A DNA stretch of 38,594 bases from Allomuricauda sp. (GCF_028282265.1 NZ_JANQIH010000066.1:1-38594), one strand, 5' to 3'. Positions 1 through 9,741 are shown, numbered from the stretch's first letter. Translations and numbers: made by a program. The notes: generated by a model not told the origin, from the sequence alone.

Positions 1-1
1 A

Positions 2-2635
2 AGCTCTGTGCAAGGTCGGGTAGCTGGGGTGAACATTACAAACTCAGGTCGGCCAGGAGCCGCTCCAAGCGTTCAAATTAGGGGTGTCGGTAGTGTCTCT
101 AATGGGGATATTCTTTATGTTGTTGATGGGGTACTTACCAATAACATTGAATATCTCAACCCTGCTGATATTGAAAGTATGAGTATTTTGAAAGATGCGT
201 CCAGTTCAGCCATTTATGGTATACGGGCGGCCAATGGGGTCATTGTCATCAAGACTAAGAAAGGTACGGTCGGCGAGGCAAGAACATCGGTTACCTACGA
301 CGGTTTTATTGGTTTTCAAAGGGCTACTAACGTACCAGATTTGGTCAATACCGAACAATACATACAGCTCTTTAATGAGAAACAGGCTTTTGAAGGGTCA
401 GATGTTAGGCTCGACCCCAATGATTTTGATGGTGATACAGACTGGTTCGATGAAATATTGAGAAGTGCCCCCTTGACTACTTCCCATAACGTCTCTGTAA
501 ATGGTTCTTCTGAAAAAGTCAGATACTATATAGGTATGGGTTACTTTGAACAAGAGGGTCTTTTGGAGGCAGGGCAAGGAATCAACTCTGGGGACGACTT
601 CAGAAGAATTACCGGTCGGGTAGGTCTTGATATTGATTTGAGTGACCATTTTACTGTGGGAGGTTCAATTGCCTATACCGATACACGCAACAATCTAATT
701 AATGAACCTTTTCGACAAGCCTATATTGCTCCTCCATTTTTTAACCCCATAAATCCTGATGGCTCTTATGGTTCCCCCATAGAAGTCGGCAATCTTGGCA
801 ATCCAAGAGCAACATTGGACTTTTTTCGGGGAAAGGCTCAGGGTAACAGGGTGTTATCCAATGTATACACAGAATTTAAACCCATTGAAGACTTACAGGT
901 TAGGGTTAGTTTTTCAGGGGATTTCTCCTCTAGCAGAAATTTCAGATATACTCCGGAGTTTTTTGTAAGTGATGCCCAACAATCGCCAGTAAGTGTATTG
1001 GAACGGAATCATTTTGAGAACGACAACTGGCTTTGGGAAAATACGGTCACATGGAACAAAACCATGGGCAAACACGATTTCACCCTACTTGGTGGGTTCT
1101 CCCAAGAGGAACGTATATCGTTCAGAATGCAAGCTTTTGCTGATGAAGTGGATTTCAATGGGGACGACGCCGTTTTATTTTTGGATCTAGGGAATGCGGA
1201 TACCGAGGAAGTAAATGATCAAGGTTCAAAAATCAGGTTTCAGTCCTTATTTGGGAGACTTCAGTACAAATTTGATAACAAATACTTGTTAAATGCCACC
1301 ATAAGAAGGGATGGATCCTCAAGTTTCCCAGCTGACAATAATACCGAGATTTTCCCTTCTGTGGGAGTTGGTTGGGTAATTAGCAACGAATCCTTCATGG
1401 AAAACCAAGGAATAATTAACAACCTGAAACTAAAGGCCAATTGGGGTCAATTAGGTAATGCGAACGTGCCAAGAGGATTTGATGTGACAGCTTCTACCCC
1501 AACTGTTGCTTTTTTTGGAGGTGAAGCAGCCCCCAGTCGTTCAATCAGCGAGTTTTCAGATCCCAGTATTTTCTGGGAGATTGTAGAAGAATATGGTTTT
1601 GGAGTTGAGTTTGGACTCTTTAACAACAAATTAAGTGGGGAGGTGAACTACTTCAATAGGGAAACCAATGATGCTGTCTTCAGAATTTCTCAACTGGCAT
1701 CATCAGGAGCCACGAACAGTGAATTGTTGACCAACGCAGGGAGCTTTGAAAACAGCGGTATTGAGGTTTCCTTGAATTGGTCAGATAAAGTATCTGATGA
1801 TTTTAGCTATAGCGTTTATGGAAATATTACAACCATTAACAACGAAATTACCGAAATCTTAGGTGCTTCCTTTTTAAATACAGGTGATGCTTTGTTCGGC
1901 AATCCTATAATTCGTTTGGAAGAGGGGGAAGAAGTAGGTGCTTACTATGGATTTATTACCGATGGAGTCATACAGACGGAGGCTGAGGCTACAGAGCTTG
2001 GCTCTAGAGTAGGGGCATTTCGCTTTCGGGATTTGAACGATGATGGCTTGATAGGTGAAGATGATAAAGCGTTTTTGGGGAGCCCGATTCCCGATTTTAC
2101 TTACGGTTTTGGTTTTGCACTTAACTATAAGAATTTCGACTTCAACATGGATTTTCAGGGAGTGGCCGGTAATGAGATATATAATTTTAATCGAAATGCC
2201 CGATTTGGTAATGAAAGTTGGGATTTGGATTTCTTTCAAAATCGTTGGACTCCAGGAAGTAATGTAAATGACTATCCTGCCCCGAACTCGGACCAGAACT
2301 CCTCAAGACCCAGTGATTTTTATGTGGAAAAAGGAGACTATTTTAGAATAAGAACCATACAGTTGGGCTATACACTACCGGATGATATTTTTGGTGACAA
2401 CCCACTTTGGCAAAGCTTCCGAATCTATTTTAATGCCCAAAACCCATTGACCCTGTTCAGATACAATGGTTTTTCACCTGAAATCAACGGAACTGCCACT
2501 AACATTAATAGAGCTAATGAGGATATAGACGCAGAGATTAGAAATCCTGAACGCACGGTTATTAACCGAGGTATCGACAACAATGTTTATCCTATTTCAG
2601 CCACCTACAACTTGGGTGTGAATATTAAGTTTTAA
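2..2635 (+). CDS. susC: SusC/RagA-type TonB-dependent outer membrane transporter (5' partial)
   Basis: The reading frame is open from the first bases of the window, so the signal peptide, carboxypeptidase-like domain and TonB box lie upstream. The visible part starts inside the plug domain: GRVAGVNITNSG, then IRGVGS, VVDGV and the LKDASSSAIYG motif that marks SusC-family plugs. The remaining roughly 800 residues are rich in beta strands and aromatic residues and end in the barrel-type terminus GVNIKF with a C-terminal Phe. The protein should import oligosaccharides through the outer membrane, powered by TonB and capped by the SusD lipoprotein encoded directly downstream. The TAA stop touches the next reading frame, which fits an operon. 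The apparent GTG at 8 is an internal valine, not a start. Family assignment is firm; the substrate can only be inferred from the downstream enzymes. Confidence 0.95.
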   Translation, partial: SSVQGRVAGVNITNSGRPGAAPSVQIRGVGSVSNGDILYVVDGVLTNNIEYLNPADIESMSILKDASSSAIYGIRAANGVIVIKTKKGTVGEARTSVTYDGFIGFQRATNVPDLVNTEQYIQLFNEKQAFEGSDVRLDPNDFDGDTDWFDEILRSAPLTTSHNVSVNGSSEKVRYYIGMGYFEQEGLLEAGQGINSGDDFRRITGRVGLDIDLSDHFTVGGSIAYTDTRNNLINEPFRQAYIAPPFFNPINPDGSYGSPIEVGNLGNPRATLDFFRGKAQGNRVLSNVYTEFKPIEDLQVRVSFSGDFSSSRNFRYTPEFFVSDAQQSPVSVLERNHFENDNWLWENTVTWNKTMGKHDFTLLGGFSQEERISFRMQAFADEVDFNGDDAVLFLDLGNADTEEVNDQGSKIRFQSLFGRLQYKFDNKYLLNATIRRDGSSSFPADNNTEIFPSVGVGWVISNESFMENQGIINNLKLKANWGQLGNANVPRGFDVTASTPTVAFFGGEAAPSRSISEFSDPSIFWEIVEEYGFGVEFGLFNNKLSGEVNYFNRETNDAVFRISQLASSGATNSELLTNAGSFENSGIEVSLNWSDKVSDDFSYSVYGNITTINNEITEILGASFLNTGDALFGNPIIRLEEGEEVGAYYGFITDGVIQTEAEATELGSRVGAFRFRDLNDDGLIGEDDKAFLGSPIPDFTYGFGFALNYKNFDFNMDFQGVAGNEIYNFNRNARFGNESWDLDFFQNRWTPGSNVNDYPAPNSDQNSSRPSDFYVEKGDYFRIRTIQLGYTLPDDIFGDNPLWQSFRIYFNAQNPLTLFRYNGFSPEINGTATNINRANEDIDAEIRNPERTVINRGIDNNVYPISATYNLGVNIKF

Positions 2636-2670
2636 TGATGAATTGCCTTTTATACTACTCAAAAATAAAG

Positions 2671-4113
2671 ATGATGAAAAAAGAATGTATTATGGCCTTT
2701 TTGTTGATGACAACAATAGGTTGCAACGATGACTTTTTGGAAATTCCACTGGAGGATGCCGTACCGGCTGAAGAGTTTTTCGTGACCCAAGAGCATGCCC
2801 TTGAGGCCGTAAACCAAATGTATGCTTATCAAATAGAATGGTTTACATCAGGTTTTCCCTATACTGGATTGCTCCAGATACCTTCCGACGATTCTGACAA
2901 AGGGAGTAACCCTGGAGATGCAGCTTTTTTGAACGATTTCAACAACTTTACATTTAACTCTTCTGCATTTCTATTCGATAATTATTGGACAGGGCAATAC
3001 AGGGGTATCAACTTGGCAAATCAAGTATTGGTAAATGTTCCAGACATCGATATGGATGAGACTTTGAAATCAAGACTATTGGCTGAAGCTAGGTTTTTCA
3101 GAGGATACCATTATTTCAATTTGGTGCGGGCTTTTGGCGGTGTTCCCCTTTATGATGATTTGCCTGAAGACGGGGTTTATAATATCCCAAGAAACTCGGC
3201 GGATGAGGTATATGATTTTTTAATTGCCGATTTAACCGCTGCCGCTGACGATTTGCCTGTTTCCTATGCAGGGGAAGATATTGGCAGAGCAACCCGCGGA
3301 GCCGCTATAGGTTTTTTAGCTAAAGTGTATATGTACAGGGGCGATTGGGCACAGGTACTGTCATTGACCGAAGAGGTAAAAGGATTGGGATATGACCTGT
3401 TCCCCGATTACTATCAATTATTCCGGCCCGAAAATGAATATAACGTAGAATTGATTTTTGAAGTGCAGTCTACCGCTGATGGTAATTGTCAAGCTGACTC
3501 CCAATACGGGCAACATCAAGGGGTAAGGGGTCAGTTCGGTTGGGGATTCAATTCCCCTTCAGAGGATTTGGTCAATGCCTATGAACCCGGGGATTTGAGA
3601 ATGGATGCCACCATATTGTTTGTGGGAGAGACCACACCGGAGGGAGATTTGATAACGGCCGGAAACAATCCTGATAACCCCACACGATATAACCAGAAAG
3701 TATACATTCCTGAAGCCCAGCACAGAAGAAACAATTGTAGACAGAATGCGGATGCTAATTTGAAAATTTTACGTTTTGCTGATGTCCTATTGATGAACGC
3801 AGAGGCTAATAATGAATTGGGTAATGCCACTGCAGCTTTGGAAAGTCTTAATCGAATAAGAAATCGGGCTGGACTGGGTGAGATCAACATCACGGATCAA
3901 ATTGCCTTGCGATTGGCAATTTGGAGGGAAAGACGAGTGGAATTGGCCTTAGAAGGCGACCGTTTTTTGGATTTGGTACGTCAAGGTAGGGCCGGAGAGG
4001 TTCTTAGAGCACATGGAACACAGTTTACAGACGGAATACATGAGATTTTCCCTATTCCCGCAAACCAAATATCATTGAGTAATGGTGTCTTGGAGCAGAA
4101 TCCTGGATATTAG
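2671..4113 (+). CDS. susD: SusD/RagB-type surface glycan-binding lipoprotein
   Basis: I start the protein at the ATG at 2671 (the ATG at 2674 is equally possible). This gives a short lipoprotein signal MMKKECIMAFLLMTTIGC with lipobox TIGC, directly followed by CNDDFLEIPLEDAVPAEEFF, the usual start of a mature SusD. A longer frame opens at 2635, overlapping the susC stop, but its 12 extra residues would spoil the signal peptide. Family marks include AEARFFRGYHYFNLVRAFGGVPLY in the TPR-like helical part and, near the C terminus, RFADVLLMNAEANNELG, LNRIRNRAGL and WRERRVELALEGDRFLDLVR. About 480 residues is normal. It sits on the outer surface, binds the glycan and hands it to SusC. The neighbouring enzymes suggest a glucan ligand; that is inference. 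Confidence 0.95.
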   Translation: MMKKECIMAFLLMTTIGCNDDFLEIPLEDAVPAEEFFVTQEHALEAVNQMYAYQIEWFTSGFPYTGLLQIPSDDSDKGSNPGDAAFLNDFNNFTFNSSAFLFDNYWTGQYRGINLANQVLVNVPDIDMDETLKSRLLAEARFFRGYHYFNLVRAFGGVPLYDDLPEDGVYNIPRNSADEVYDFLIADLTAAADDLPVSYAGEDIGRATRGAAIGFLAKVYMYRGDWAQVLSLTEEVKGLGYDLFPDYYQLFRPENEYNVELIFEVQSTADGNCQADSQYGQHQGVRGQFGWGFNSPSEDLVNAYEPGDLRMDATILFVGETTPEGDLITAGNNPDNPTRYNQKVYIPEAQHRRNNCRQNADANLKILRFADVLLMNAEANNELGNATAALESLNRIRNRAGLGEINITDQIALRLAIWRERRVELALEGDRFLDLVRQGRAGEVLRAHGTQFTDGIHEIFPIPANQISLSNGVLEQNPGY

Positions 4114-4143
4114 AAATCTTTTTTGAGTTAGTTAGTTTATTTC

Positions 4144-5502
4144 ATGAGGTTACTACTAAACCTAATGGTCATTGCATCTTTTGTAGCGGGATGCAATGGC
4201 CATAAAACTGTCGAAGAAAAACAAACAGCTTCCGAATCGGGTACGAAAGCTTCCTTTTCTGATGAAGATCTGATGGATCTCGTCCAAAAAGAAACCTTCA
4301 ATTATTTCTGGGAAGGCGCCGAACTCGTTTCAGGTCTGGCCAGGGAAAGAATCCACATGGATGGTATTTATCCCTCCAGTGATCAAGATGTTGTTACGAC
4401 AGGAGGGTCTGGTTTTGGTTTGATGGCGATTTTGGTGGGAATTGAGAGAGGTTTCGTATCACGTGAAGACGCGTTAAAACGCTATGAAAAAGTGGTGGAC
4501 TATCTGGCCAACAAGGCCGATCGTTTTCATGGGGCTTGGCCACATTGGCTTCATGGTCCAACCGGAAAAACCAAGCCATTCAGCCCAAAAGACGATGGAG
4601 GGGATTTGGTGGAAACGGCATTTCTTATTCAAGGGTTGCTCACCGTTAAAGAATATTTTAAGGAGGGCAATGAGCGGGAAAAACAACTTGCGAAAAACAT
4701 TCAAAAGTTATATGAAGAAGTAGAATGGGATTGGTATACCCAAGGGGGGAATGGCCTGTTTTGGCATTGGTCGCCTAATTTTGGTTGGGAAATGAACTTC
4801 TTGGTAAGAGGTTACAACGAAACCCTTATCATGTATATTCTAGCGGCAGCATCTCCTACACATCCTATTTCTAAAGCAGTTTATGATGTGGGTTGGGCAA
4901 GGAATGGGGAAATATCCAACGGGGTGACCTACTATGGCTTGGATACGGAATTGGACCACTATCCTAGGGACACCGCTCCCGTGGGGCCTCTATTTTGGGC
5001 ACATTATTCCTTTTTGGGGTTAAATCCTAAAGGGCTTAAAGACCCATATGGGGATTTTTGGAAGTTAAATTACCATCATGCCCAAATTCACCACAGGCAC
5101 TGTGTTAAAAATCCAAATGATTACGAGGGGTATTCAGCGAAGTGTTGGGGCCTAACCTCCAGTTATTCCATGGAAGGCTATGCGGGTCACAGACCGGACA
5201 AGGATTTGGGAGTGATTTCCCCCACAGCTGCTTTGTCATCCATGCCCTATACCCCAAAAGAAAGCCTTGCTTTTCTGCGGTTTATGTATGAAGAACAGGA
5301 CAGTTTGATTGGCAAATATGGTCCTTATGACGCGTTTAGCTTTGAACATGATTGGTATCTGCCGAGGTATCTGGCAATCGATCAGGGGCCCATTCCTGTA
5401 ATGATTGAAAACCACAGAACCGGTTTGCTCTGGAAATGGTTTATGAAAAATGAAGACGTGCAAAGGGGACTCACCAAATTGGGCTTTACCCATGAGCAAT
5501 AA
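4144..5502 (+). CDS. Glycoamylase-like lipoprotein, probable GH144 endo-beta-1,2-glucanase
   Basis: The 452-residue protein begins with the lipoprotein signal MRLLLNLMVIASFVAGC (Cys17). The rest is one (alpha/alpha) toroid-type domain of the 'glycoamylase' family (PF10091/COG5368). Segments I recognise as typical are QKETFNYFWEGA, the TGGSGFGLMAILVGIERGFVSR stretch, SPKDDGGDLVETAFLIQGLL, SPNFGWEMNF, the Gly/Tyr-rich segment around 5100-5200 and FSFEHDWYLPRYLAIDQGP. CAZy places characterised members in GH144, which act on beta-1,2-glucan (endo-glucanase or sophorohydrolase). Acidic residues in the SPKDDGGD and ETAF regions are candidates for catalysis, but I cannot place them by alignment. The gene follows susD by 30 nt and precedes a GH3 gene, as expected for a lipid-anchored enzyme that produces sophoro-oligosaccharides. 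The family is well supported; exact specificity is inferred. Confidence 0.85.
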   Translation: MRLLLNLMVIASFVAGCNGHKTVEEKQTASESGTKASFSDEDLMDLVQKETFNYFWEGAELVSGLARERIHMDGIYPSSDQDVVTTGGSGFGLMAILVGIERGFVSREDALKRYEKVVDYLANKADRFHGAWPHWLHGPTGKTKPFSPKDDGGDLVETAFLIQGLLTVKEYFKEGNEREKQLAKNIQKLYEEVEWDWYTQGGNGLFWHWSPNFGWEMNFLVRGYNETLIMYILAAASPTHPISKAVYDVGWARNGEISNGVTYYGLDTELDHYPRDTAPVGPLFWAHYSFLGLNPKGLKDPYGDFWKLNYHHAQIHHRHCVKNPNDYEGYSAKCWGLTSSYSMEGYAGHRPDKDLGVISPTAALSSMPYTPKESLAFLRFMYEEQDSLIGKYGPYDAFSFEHDWYLPRYLAIDQGPIPVMIENHRTGLLWKWFMKNEDVQRGLTKLGFTHEQ

Positions 5503-5560
5503 CAGTTGTAAGGACAGATTTTTAGAATAACCCACAATATTCCCAATAAAAGAATCCAAC

Positions 5561-7834
5561 ATGAACTTAAACAAACCATATTTCATTGTTTTTCTCCTTT
5601 TTGCTTTTATACGATTACAGGCACAAGAAAGAAGCAATATTCCAATGGTCCAAGAGCTTTTGGACAAGATGACTTTGGATGAAAAAATAGGCCAACTTAA
5701 CCTACTTACACCTGGTGGTGGAGTTGCTACGGGTTCCGTTGTTAGCAAAGATGTAGAAGAGAAAATCAAAGCGGGTCAGGTGGGAGGTCTATTTGGTGTG
5801 TCGGGCCCCAATAAAGTAAGAGTTGCACAAGAACTGGCAGTAAATAATACCCGTTTAAAAATACCCTTATTGTTTGGTTCGGATGTCATCCATGGCTATA
5901 AGACCACGTTTCCGATTCCTTTGGGAATTTCATGTAGTTGGGATTTGGAATTGATTGAAGAAGCTGCTCGAATAGCCGCAGTTGAAGCTACCGCTGATGG
6001 AATCAACTGGAATTTTTCCCCTATGGTAGACATAGCTAGAGATCCAAGATGGGGCCGTATTGCAGAGGGAGCAGGGGAAGACCCCTATTTGGGTTCGGCC
6101 GTGGCAAAAGCCATGGTTCGAGGATACCAAGGAGCTGACTTATCTGACCCGAATACCATGCTATCTTGTGTAAAACATTTTGCCCTTTACGGGGCTTCTC
6201 AAGCAGGTCGTGACTATCATACGGTGGATATGGGCAAAATCAAAATGTTCAATCAATACTTACCCCCATACAAGGCTGCTGTGGATGCTGGTGTGGCATC
6301 TGTAATGAGTTCCTTTAATGATGTTGATGGAATACCGGCCACGGGTAACAAATGGTTGTTGACCGATTTGTTACGGGACCGATGGGGATTTACCGGATTT
6401 GTGGTTTCGGACTATACCTCTTTGAACGAGATGATTCCCCACGGCCTAGGAAGCCTTCAGGATGTATCTGCACTTTCCTTGAAAGCAGGGTTGGATATGG
6501 ATATGGTGGGAGAAGGCTTTTTAAGCACACTGAAGAAATCCGTGAAAGAAGGCAGGGTTATGGAAGAGGAAATAACCCAGGCCTGTAGAAGGGTTTTGGA
6601 AGCAAAACATAAGCTAGGACTTTTTGACAACCCATATCGATATTTGGATAGCAACAGGCCAAAAAGGGACATTCTTACACCGGAACATAGGCAGTTTGCC
6701 AGAGAGATTGCTGCACGCTCTTTTGTGTTACTAAAAAATCATAACACTATTCTACCCATAAAAAAGAACGCCAAAGTTGCGTTGGTAGGACCTCTGGCAG
6801 ACAGCCGAAAAAATATGTTGGGAACTTGGGCGCCCACGGGAAATCCAGATTTGGCGGTAACCGTCATTGAAGGATTCAAAAAAGTAGCGCCCGATGCAAT
6901 TATTTCTTATGCAAAAGGTGCTAACATTACTGATGATAAAGAATTGGCCAAAAAAGTGAATGTCTTTGGCCCCCGGGTTGTAATTGACCAGCGTTCTCCG
7001 GAAGTCATGATAAAGGAAGCGGTGGATGCCACAAAGTCCTCTGACGTGGTAGTGGCCGTTGTGGGTGAAGCTTCCGAAATGAGTGGTGAATCAGCCAGCC
7101 GAACGGACATTTCCATTCCGGAGAGTCAAAAAAAATTGATTCGGGCTTTAGTTGCCACGGGTAAACCCGTTGCTCTTGTCTTGATGAGCGGCCGTCCTCT
7201 TACGATTGCTGAAGAATATGACCTTCCAGTGGCCTTGTTACAGGTTTGGCATTCTGGGGTAGAAGCAGGCAATGCCATTGCGGATGTTGTTTTTGGGGAT
7301 TATAATCCGTCAGGAAAACTCACTACAACATGGCCCAGAAATGTTGGGCAAATTCCTATTTATCACAGCGTGAAAAATACGGGTAGGCCGAATCCAAAAG
7401 ATAGGTTTGAAAAGTTTAAATCCAATTATCTGGACGCTCCCAATTCGCCTTTGTTGCCTTTTGGTCATGGCTTGAGCTATACCCACTTTGAATATTCAAA
7501 TCTAGCGGCGGAAAAATCGGAAATAAGCCAAAATGAATCCATAACAATAAATGTCACGGTCACCAACAAAGGAAATTTTGATGGAGAGGAGGTGGTGCAA
7601 TTGTACCTTAGGGATGTGATCAGGAGCATAACTCCACCGGTTAGACAATTGAAAGGTTTTAAGAAAGTGTTCTTGAAAAAAGGGGAAAGTCAAGATATCA
7701 CCCTAACCCTAAAACCGGCAGATTTGAAGTTTTACAATGGTGCATTGGAATTTGTTTCGGAACCTGGCGAATTTGAGGTCTTTGTGGGAACCGATTCGAA
7801 CTGCTCCCTTAAAACATTGTTTATGTTGAAATAG
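5561..7834 (+). CDS. bglX: Periplasmic GH3 beta-glucosidase (BglX type)
   Basis: The protein has 757 residues (E. coli BglX has about the same length) with a cleavable signal peptide ending near RLQAQ (residue 22), so it should be periplasmic. Domain order is (beta/alpha)8 barrel, alpha/beta sandwich and C-terminal fibronectin-III-like domain (from about residue 650). The substrate-binding KHF motif is present in CVKHFALYGA. The nucleophile is Asp284 in FVVSDYTS. A likely acid/base Glu is Glu510 in MSGESASR. The enzyme removes terminal beta-glucosyl residues from oligosaccharides. Next to a GH144 enzyme, sophorose-type beta-1,2-linked oligosaccharides are the natural guess, since GH3 enzymes with that activity are known. 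Family certain; linkage preference inferred. Confidence 0.92.
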   Translation: MNLNKPYFIVFLLFAFIRLQAQERSNIPMVQELLDKMTLDEKIGQLNLLTPGGGVATGSVVSKDVEEKIKAGQVGGLFGVSGPNKVRVAQELAVNNTRLKIPLLFGSDVIHGYKTTFPIPLGISCSWDLELIEEAARIAAVEATADGINWNFSPMVDIARDPRWGRIAEGAGEDPYLGSAVAKAMVRGYQGADLSDPNTMLSCVKHFALYGASQAGRDYHTVDMGKIKMFNQYLPPYKAAVDAGVASVMSSFNDVDGIPATGNKWLLTDLLRDRWGFTGFVVSDYTSLNEMIPHGLGSLQDVSALSLKAGLDMDMVGEGFLSTLKKSVKEGRVMEEEITQACRRVLEAKHKLGLFDNPYRYLDSNRPKRDILTPEHRQFAREIAARSFVLLKNHNTILPIKKNAKVALVGPLADSRKNMLGTWAPTGNPDLAVTVIEGFKKVAPDAIISYAKGANITDDKELAKKVNVFGPRVVIDQRSPEVMIKEAVDATKSSDVVVAVVGEASEMSGESASRTDISIPESQKKLIRALVATGKPVALVLMSGRPLTIAEEYDLPVALLQVWHSGVEAGNAIADVVFGDYNPSGKLTTTWPRNVGQIPIYHSVKNTGRPNPKDRFEKFKSNYLDAPNSPLLPFGHGLSYTHFEYSNLAAEKSEISQNESITINVTVTNKGNFDGEEVVQLYLRDVIRSITPPVRQLKGFKKVFLKKGESQDITLTLKPADLKFYNGALEFVSEPGEFEVFVGTDSNCSLKTLFMLK

Positions 7835-7950
7835 GGTTGCTTTCAAAATAACAGTAAAGTCGCTTAAATCGGACATTGAATTCCTAACTTTATGGGAGCA
7901 TTTTCGGAAAAGGCACAAAATAGAAGATAAAAGAATCAAAATAGACATCG

Positions 7951-9582
7951 ATGTTTCGAAAAATATTTCTCATAGTAGTATTGGGATTGGCTATTTCCTG
8001 TAAGGAGCAAAACCCTAAGTCTGAAATTGCAAAAAAAACACCGAACATCGTTTTTATCCTGTCCGATGATCATGCTTATCAAGCTATCAGTGCTTATGGT
8101 CATGAAATCGGGAAAATTGCTCCCACCCCCAACATTGACCGTATCGCAGAAAATGGCGCAAAGTTCAATCGAGCCTATGTAACCAATTCAATCTGTGGCC
8201 CCAGTAGAGCGGTAATACTTACGGGCAAGCACAGTCACCTCAATGGATTTCGGCAAAATGGCGAACGTTTTGACGGGTCGCAACCAACATTGCCCAAACA
8301 TCTTAAAAAGCTGGGCTACCAAACAGCCATAGTAGGGAAATGGCACCTCCATGATTGGCCCCAGGGATTCGACCATTGGGACATTTTGCAGGGTCAGGGC
8401 AATTATTACAATCCCAATTTTATCGATAATGGAGACTCCATCACTGTAGAGGGTTATGCAAACGATATTATTACCGATAAGGCGCTTTCGTGGATGAAGC
8501 AAAAAAATGACAGCGCCCCGTTTCTTTTGATGGTACATCACAAGGCGCCACACAGGAATTGGATGCCAGCACTTCGACATGCCAACAAATTTGACAGTAT
8601 CAACATTCCTGTTCCGGACACCTATTTTGCGGAACATAACAATCAGCAAGCTGCCAAGGAGCAGCAGCAGACCATATATAGGGACATGTATGAGGGTCAC
8701 GACCTGAAATTGACCAAGGCGGCAGGCAATATAGAACTGGCCAACAATCCATGGCCCTCCGATTTTGAACGGATGACCGAACAGCAGCGTACACAATGGA
8801 ACGAAGCATACCAACCCAAAAACGATGCCTTTCACAAAGCAAATCTTGAAGGAAGGGAGTTGGCCCTCTGGCAAGGTCAGCGTTACCTTCAGGATTATTT
8901 GGCCACAGTGGCTTCCGTTGATGAAGGGGTAGGAAAGATTTTGGACTATTTGGAGGATTCTGGACTGGATGAAAACACTATCGTGATTTATACCTCTGAT
9001 CAAGGTTTTTATTTGGGTGAAAAAGGCTGGTTCGACAAGCGCTTTATGTACGAGGAATCGTTCAGGACACCTCTTTTGATGCAATACCCTGGGGTCATCG
9101 AAAAAGGAAAACAAGTTGATGCCTTGGTTCAGAATCTTGATTTTGCCCAGACGATGTTGGATTTTGTGGGAGGAAGTGAATACGGCTCAGAAATGCAAGG
9201 AGAGTCCCTGGTCCCCTTGCTGACCAATACAATGGAAGAGGAAGATTTTAGGGACATCATCTACTATCACTATTACGATTATCCCGCATTTCACATGGTA
9301 AAAAAACACTATGGGGTAAGCACAAAACGATACAAATTGATGCATTTTTATGATGATATTGATAGTTGGGAGTTCTACGATCTAAAGGAAGACCCCAAAG
9401 AATTGGACAATAAGATGCATGATGAAGCCTACAGTGAGATTATCAATAGGATGAAAACAAGACTTGATTCGGCACAAAGACTTTACAAGGTGACCGAAAA
9501 AGAATTTGAACAAGCCTCCAAGGAAAAAGTGGACGAAGCCTTTAAAACTTTTGAGAAACTAAGAGGCGAACCAATGAAATGA
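7951..9582 (+). CDS. S1-family sulfatase, lipoprotein
   Basis: The signal MFRKIFLIVVLGLAISC ends in lipobox AISC (Cys17). The sulfatase signature C-x-P-S-R is present as Cys82-GPSR in SICGPSRAVILTG; Cys82 would be converted to formylglycine by a maturase encoded elsewhere. Metal and sulfate ligands are visible in LSDDH (residues about 38-42), GKWHL, HHKAPH and YTSDQGFYLGEKGWFDKRF. The last segment resembles sulfatases usually labelled N-acetylglucosamine-6-sulfatase or mucin-desulfating sulfatase, but the substrate cannot be read from the sequence. The gene is 116 nt behind the GH3 gene on the same strand and is the last plus-strand gene of the locus. A weak -7-like TAACTTTA lies at 7885-7892, so it may also be transcribed alone. 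At 543 residues it is of usual length and intact. Confidence 0.93.
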   Translation: MFRKIFLIVVLGLAISCKEQNPKSEIAKKTPNIVFILSDDHAYQAISAYGHEIGKIAPTPNIDRIAENGAKFNRAYVTNSICGPSRAVILTGKHSHLNGFRQNGERFDGSQPTLPKHLKKLGYQTAIVGKWHLHDWPQGFDHWDILQGQGNYYNPNFIDNGDSITVEGYANDIITDKALSWMKQKNDSAPFLLMVHHKAPHRNWMPALRHANKFDSINIPVPDTYFAEHNNQQAAKEQQQTIYRDMYEGHDLKLTKAAGNIELANNPWPSDFERMTEQQRTQWNEAYQPKNDAFHKANLEGRELALWQGQRYLQDYLATVASVDEGVGKILDYLEDSGLDENTIVIYTSDQGFYLGEKGWFDKRFMYEESFRTPLLMQYPGVIEKGKQVDALVQNLDFAQTMLDFVGGSEYGSEMQGESLVPLLTNTMEEEDFRDIIYYHYYDYPAFHMVKKHYGVSTKRYKLMHFYDDIDSWEFYDLKEDPKELDNKMHDEAYSEIINRMKTRLDSAQRLYKVTEKEFEQASKEKVDEAFKTFEKLRGEPMK

Positions 9583-9720
9583 AAAAAAATCACTCCCTAG
9601 TTCTCTCTTTACCAATGACCTTTTGCTCATTTTTCTCTTATTTTTCTGATGTTTCCAGAAATATACAATCATCAGTGCCATTGCGATCATCAAATAAACT
9701 AGGGCAAGCTTAAATGTCAT
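9559..9720 (-). CDS. Small single-helix membrane protein (53 aa), hypothetical
   Basis: An ATG at 9720 opens 53 codons on the minus strand. The product is a short amphipathic start, one hydrophobic helix (about residues 5-22, rich in Leu, Met, Val and Ala) and a strongly basic tail beginning KHQKNKRK. That is the usual shape of a tiny inner membrane protein with a positive cytoplasmic end. It begins 21 nt downstream of the corA-type pseudogene on the same strand, so they could share a transcript. Its last 24 nt overlap the 3' end of the convergent sulfatase gene. I do not recognise a family. The evidence is gene shape and position only, and a chance ORF cannot be excluded. Confidence 0.4.
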   Translation of the reverse strand: MTFKLALVYLMIAMALMIVYFWKHQKNKRKMSKRSLVKRELGSDFFSFHWFAS

Positions 9721-9741
9721 ATCGAACGTTTGGATTTTGGG

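Noticed and set aside
2635-2670. Upstream start of the SusD protein overlapping the susC stop
   Set aside because: It adds 12 residues before an otherwise complete lipoprotein signal.
7885-7892. Promoter before the sulfatase gene
   Set aside because: TAACTTTA differs from the consensus at the last base and has no TTTG at a suitable distance upstream; too weak to list as a feature.
8188-9114. Long minus-strand reading frame (308 codons) inside the sulfatase gene
   Set aside because: It is antisense to a well-supported sulfatase with catalytic motifs, has no family character and is explained by codon bias of the real gene.
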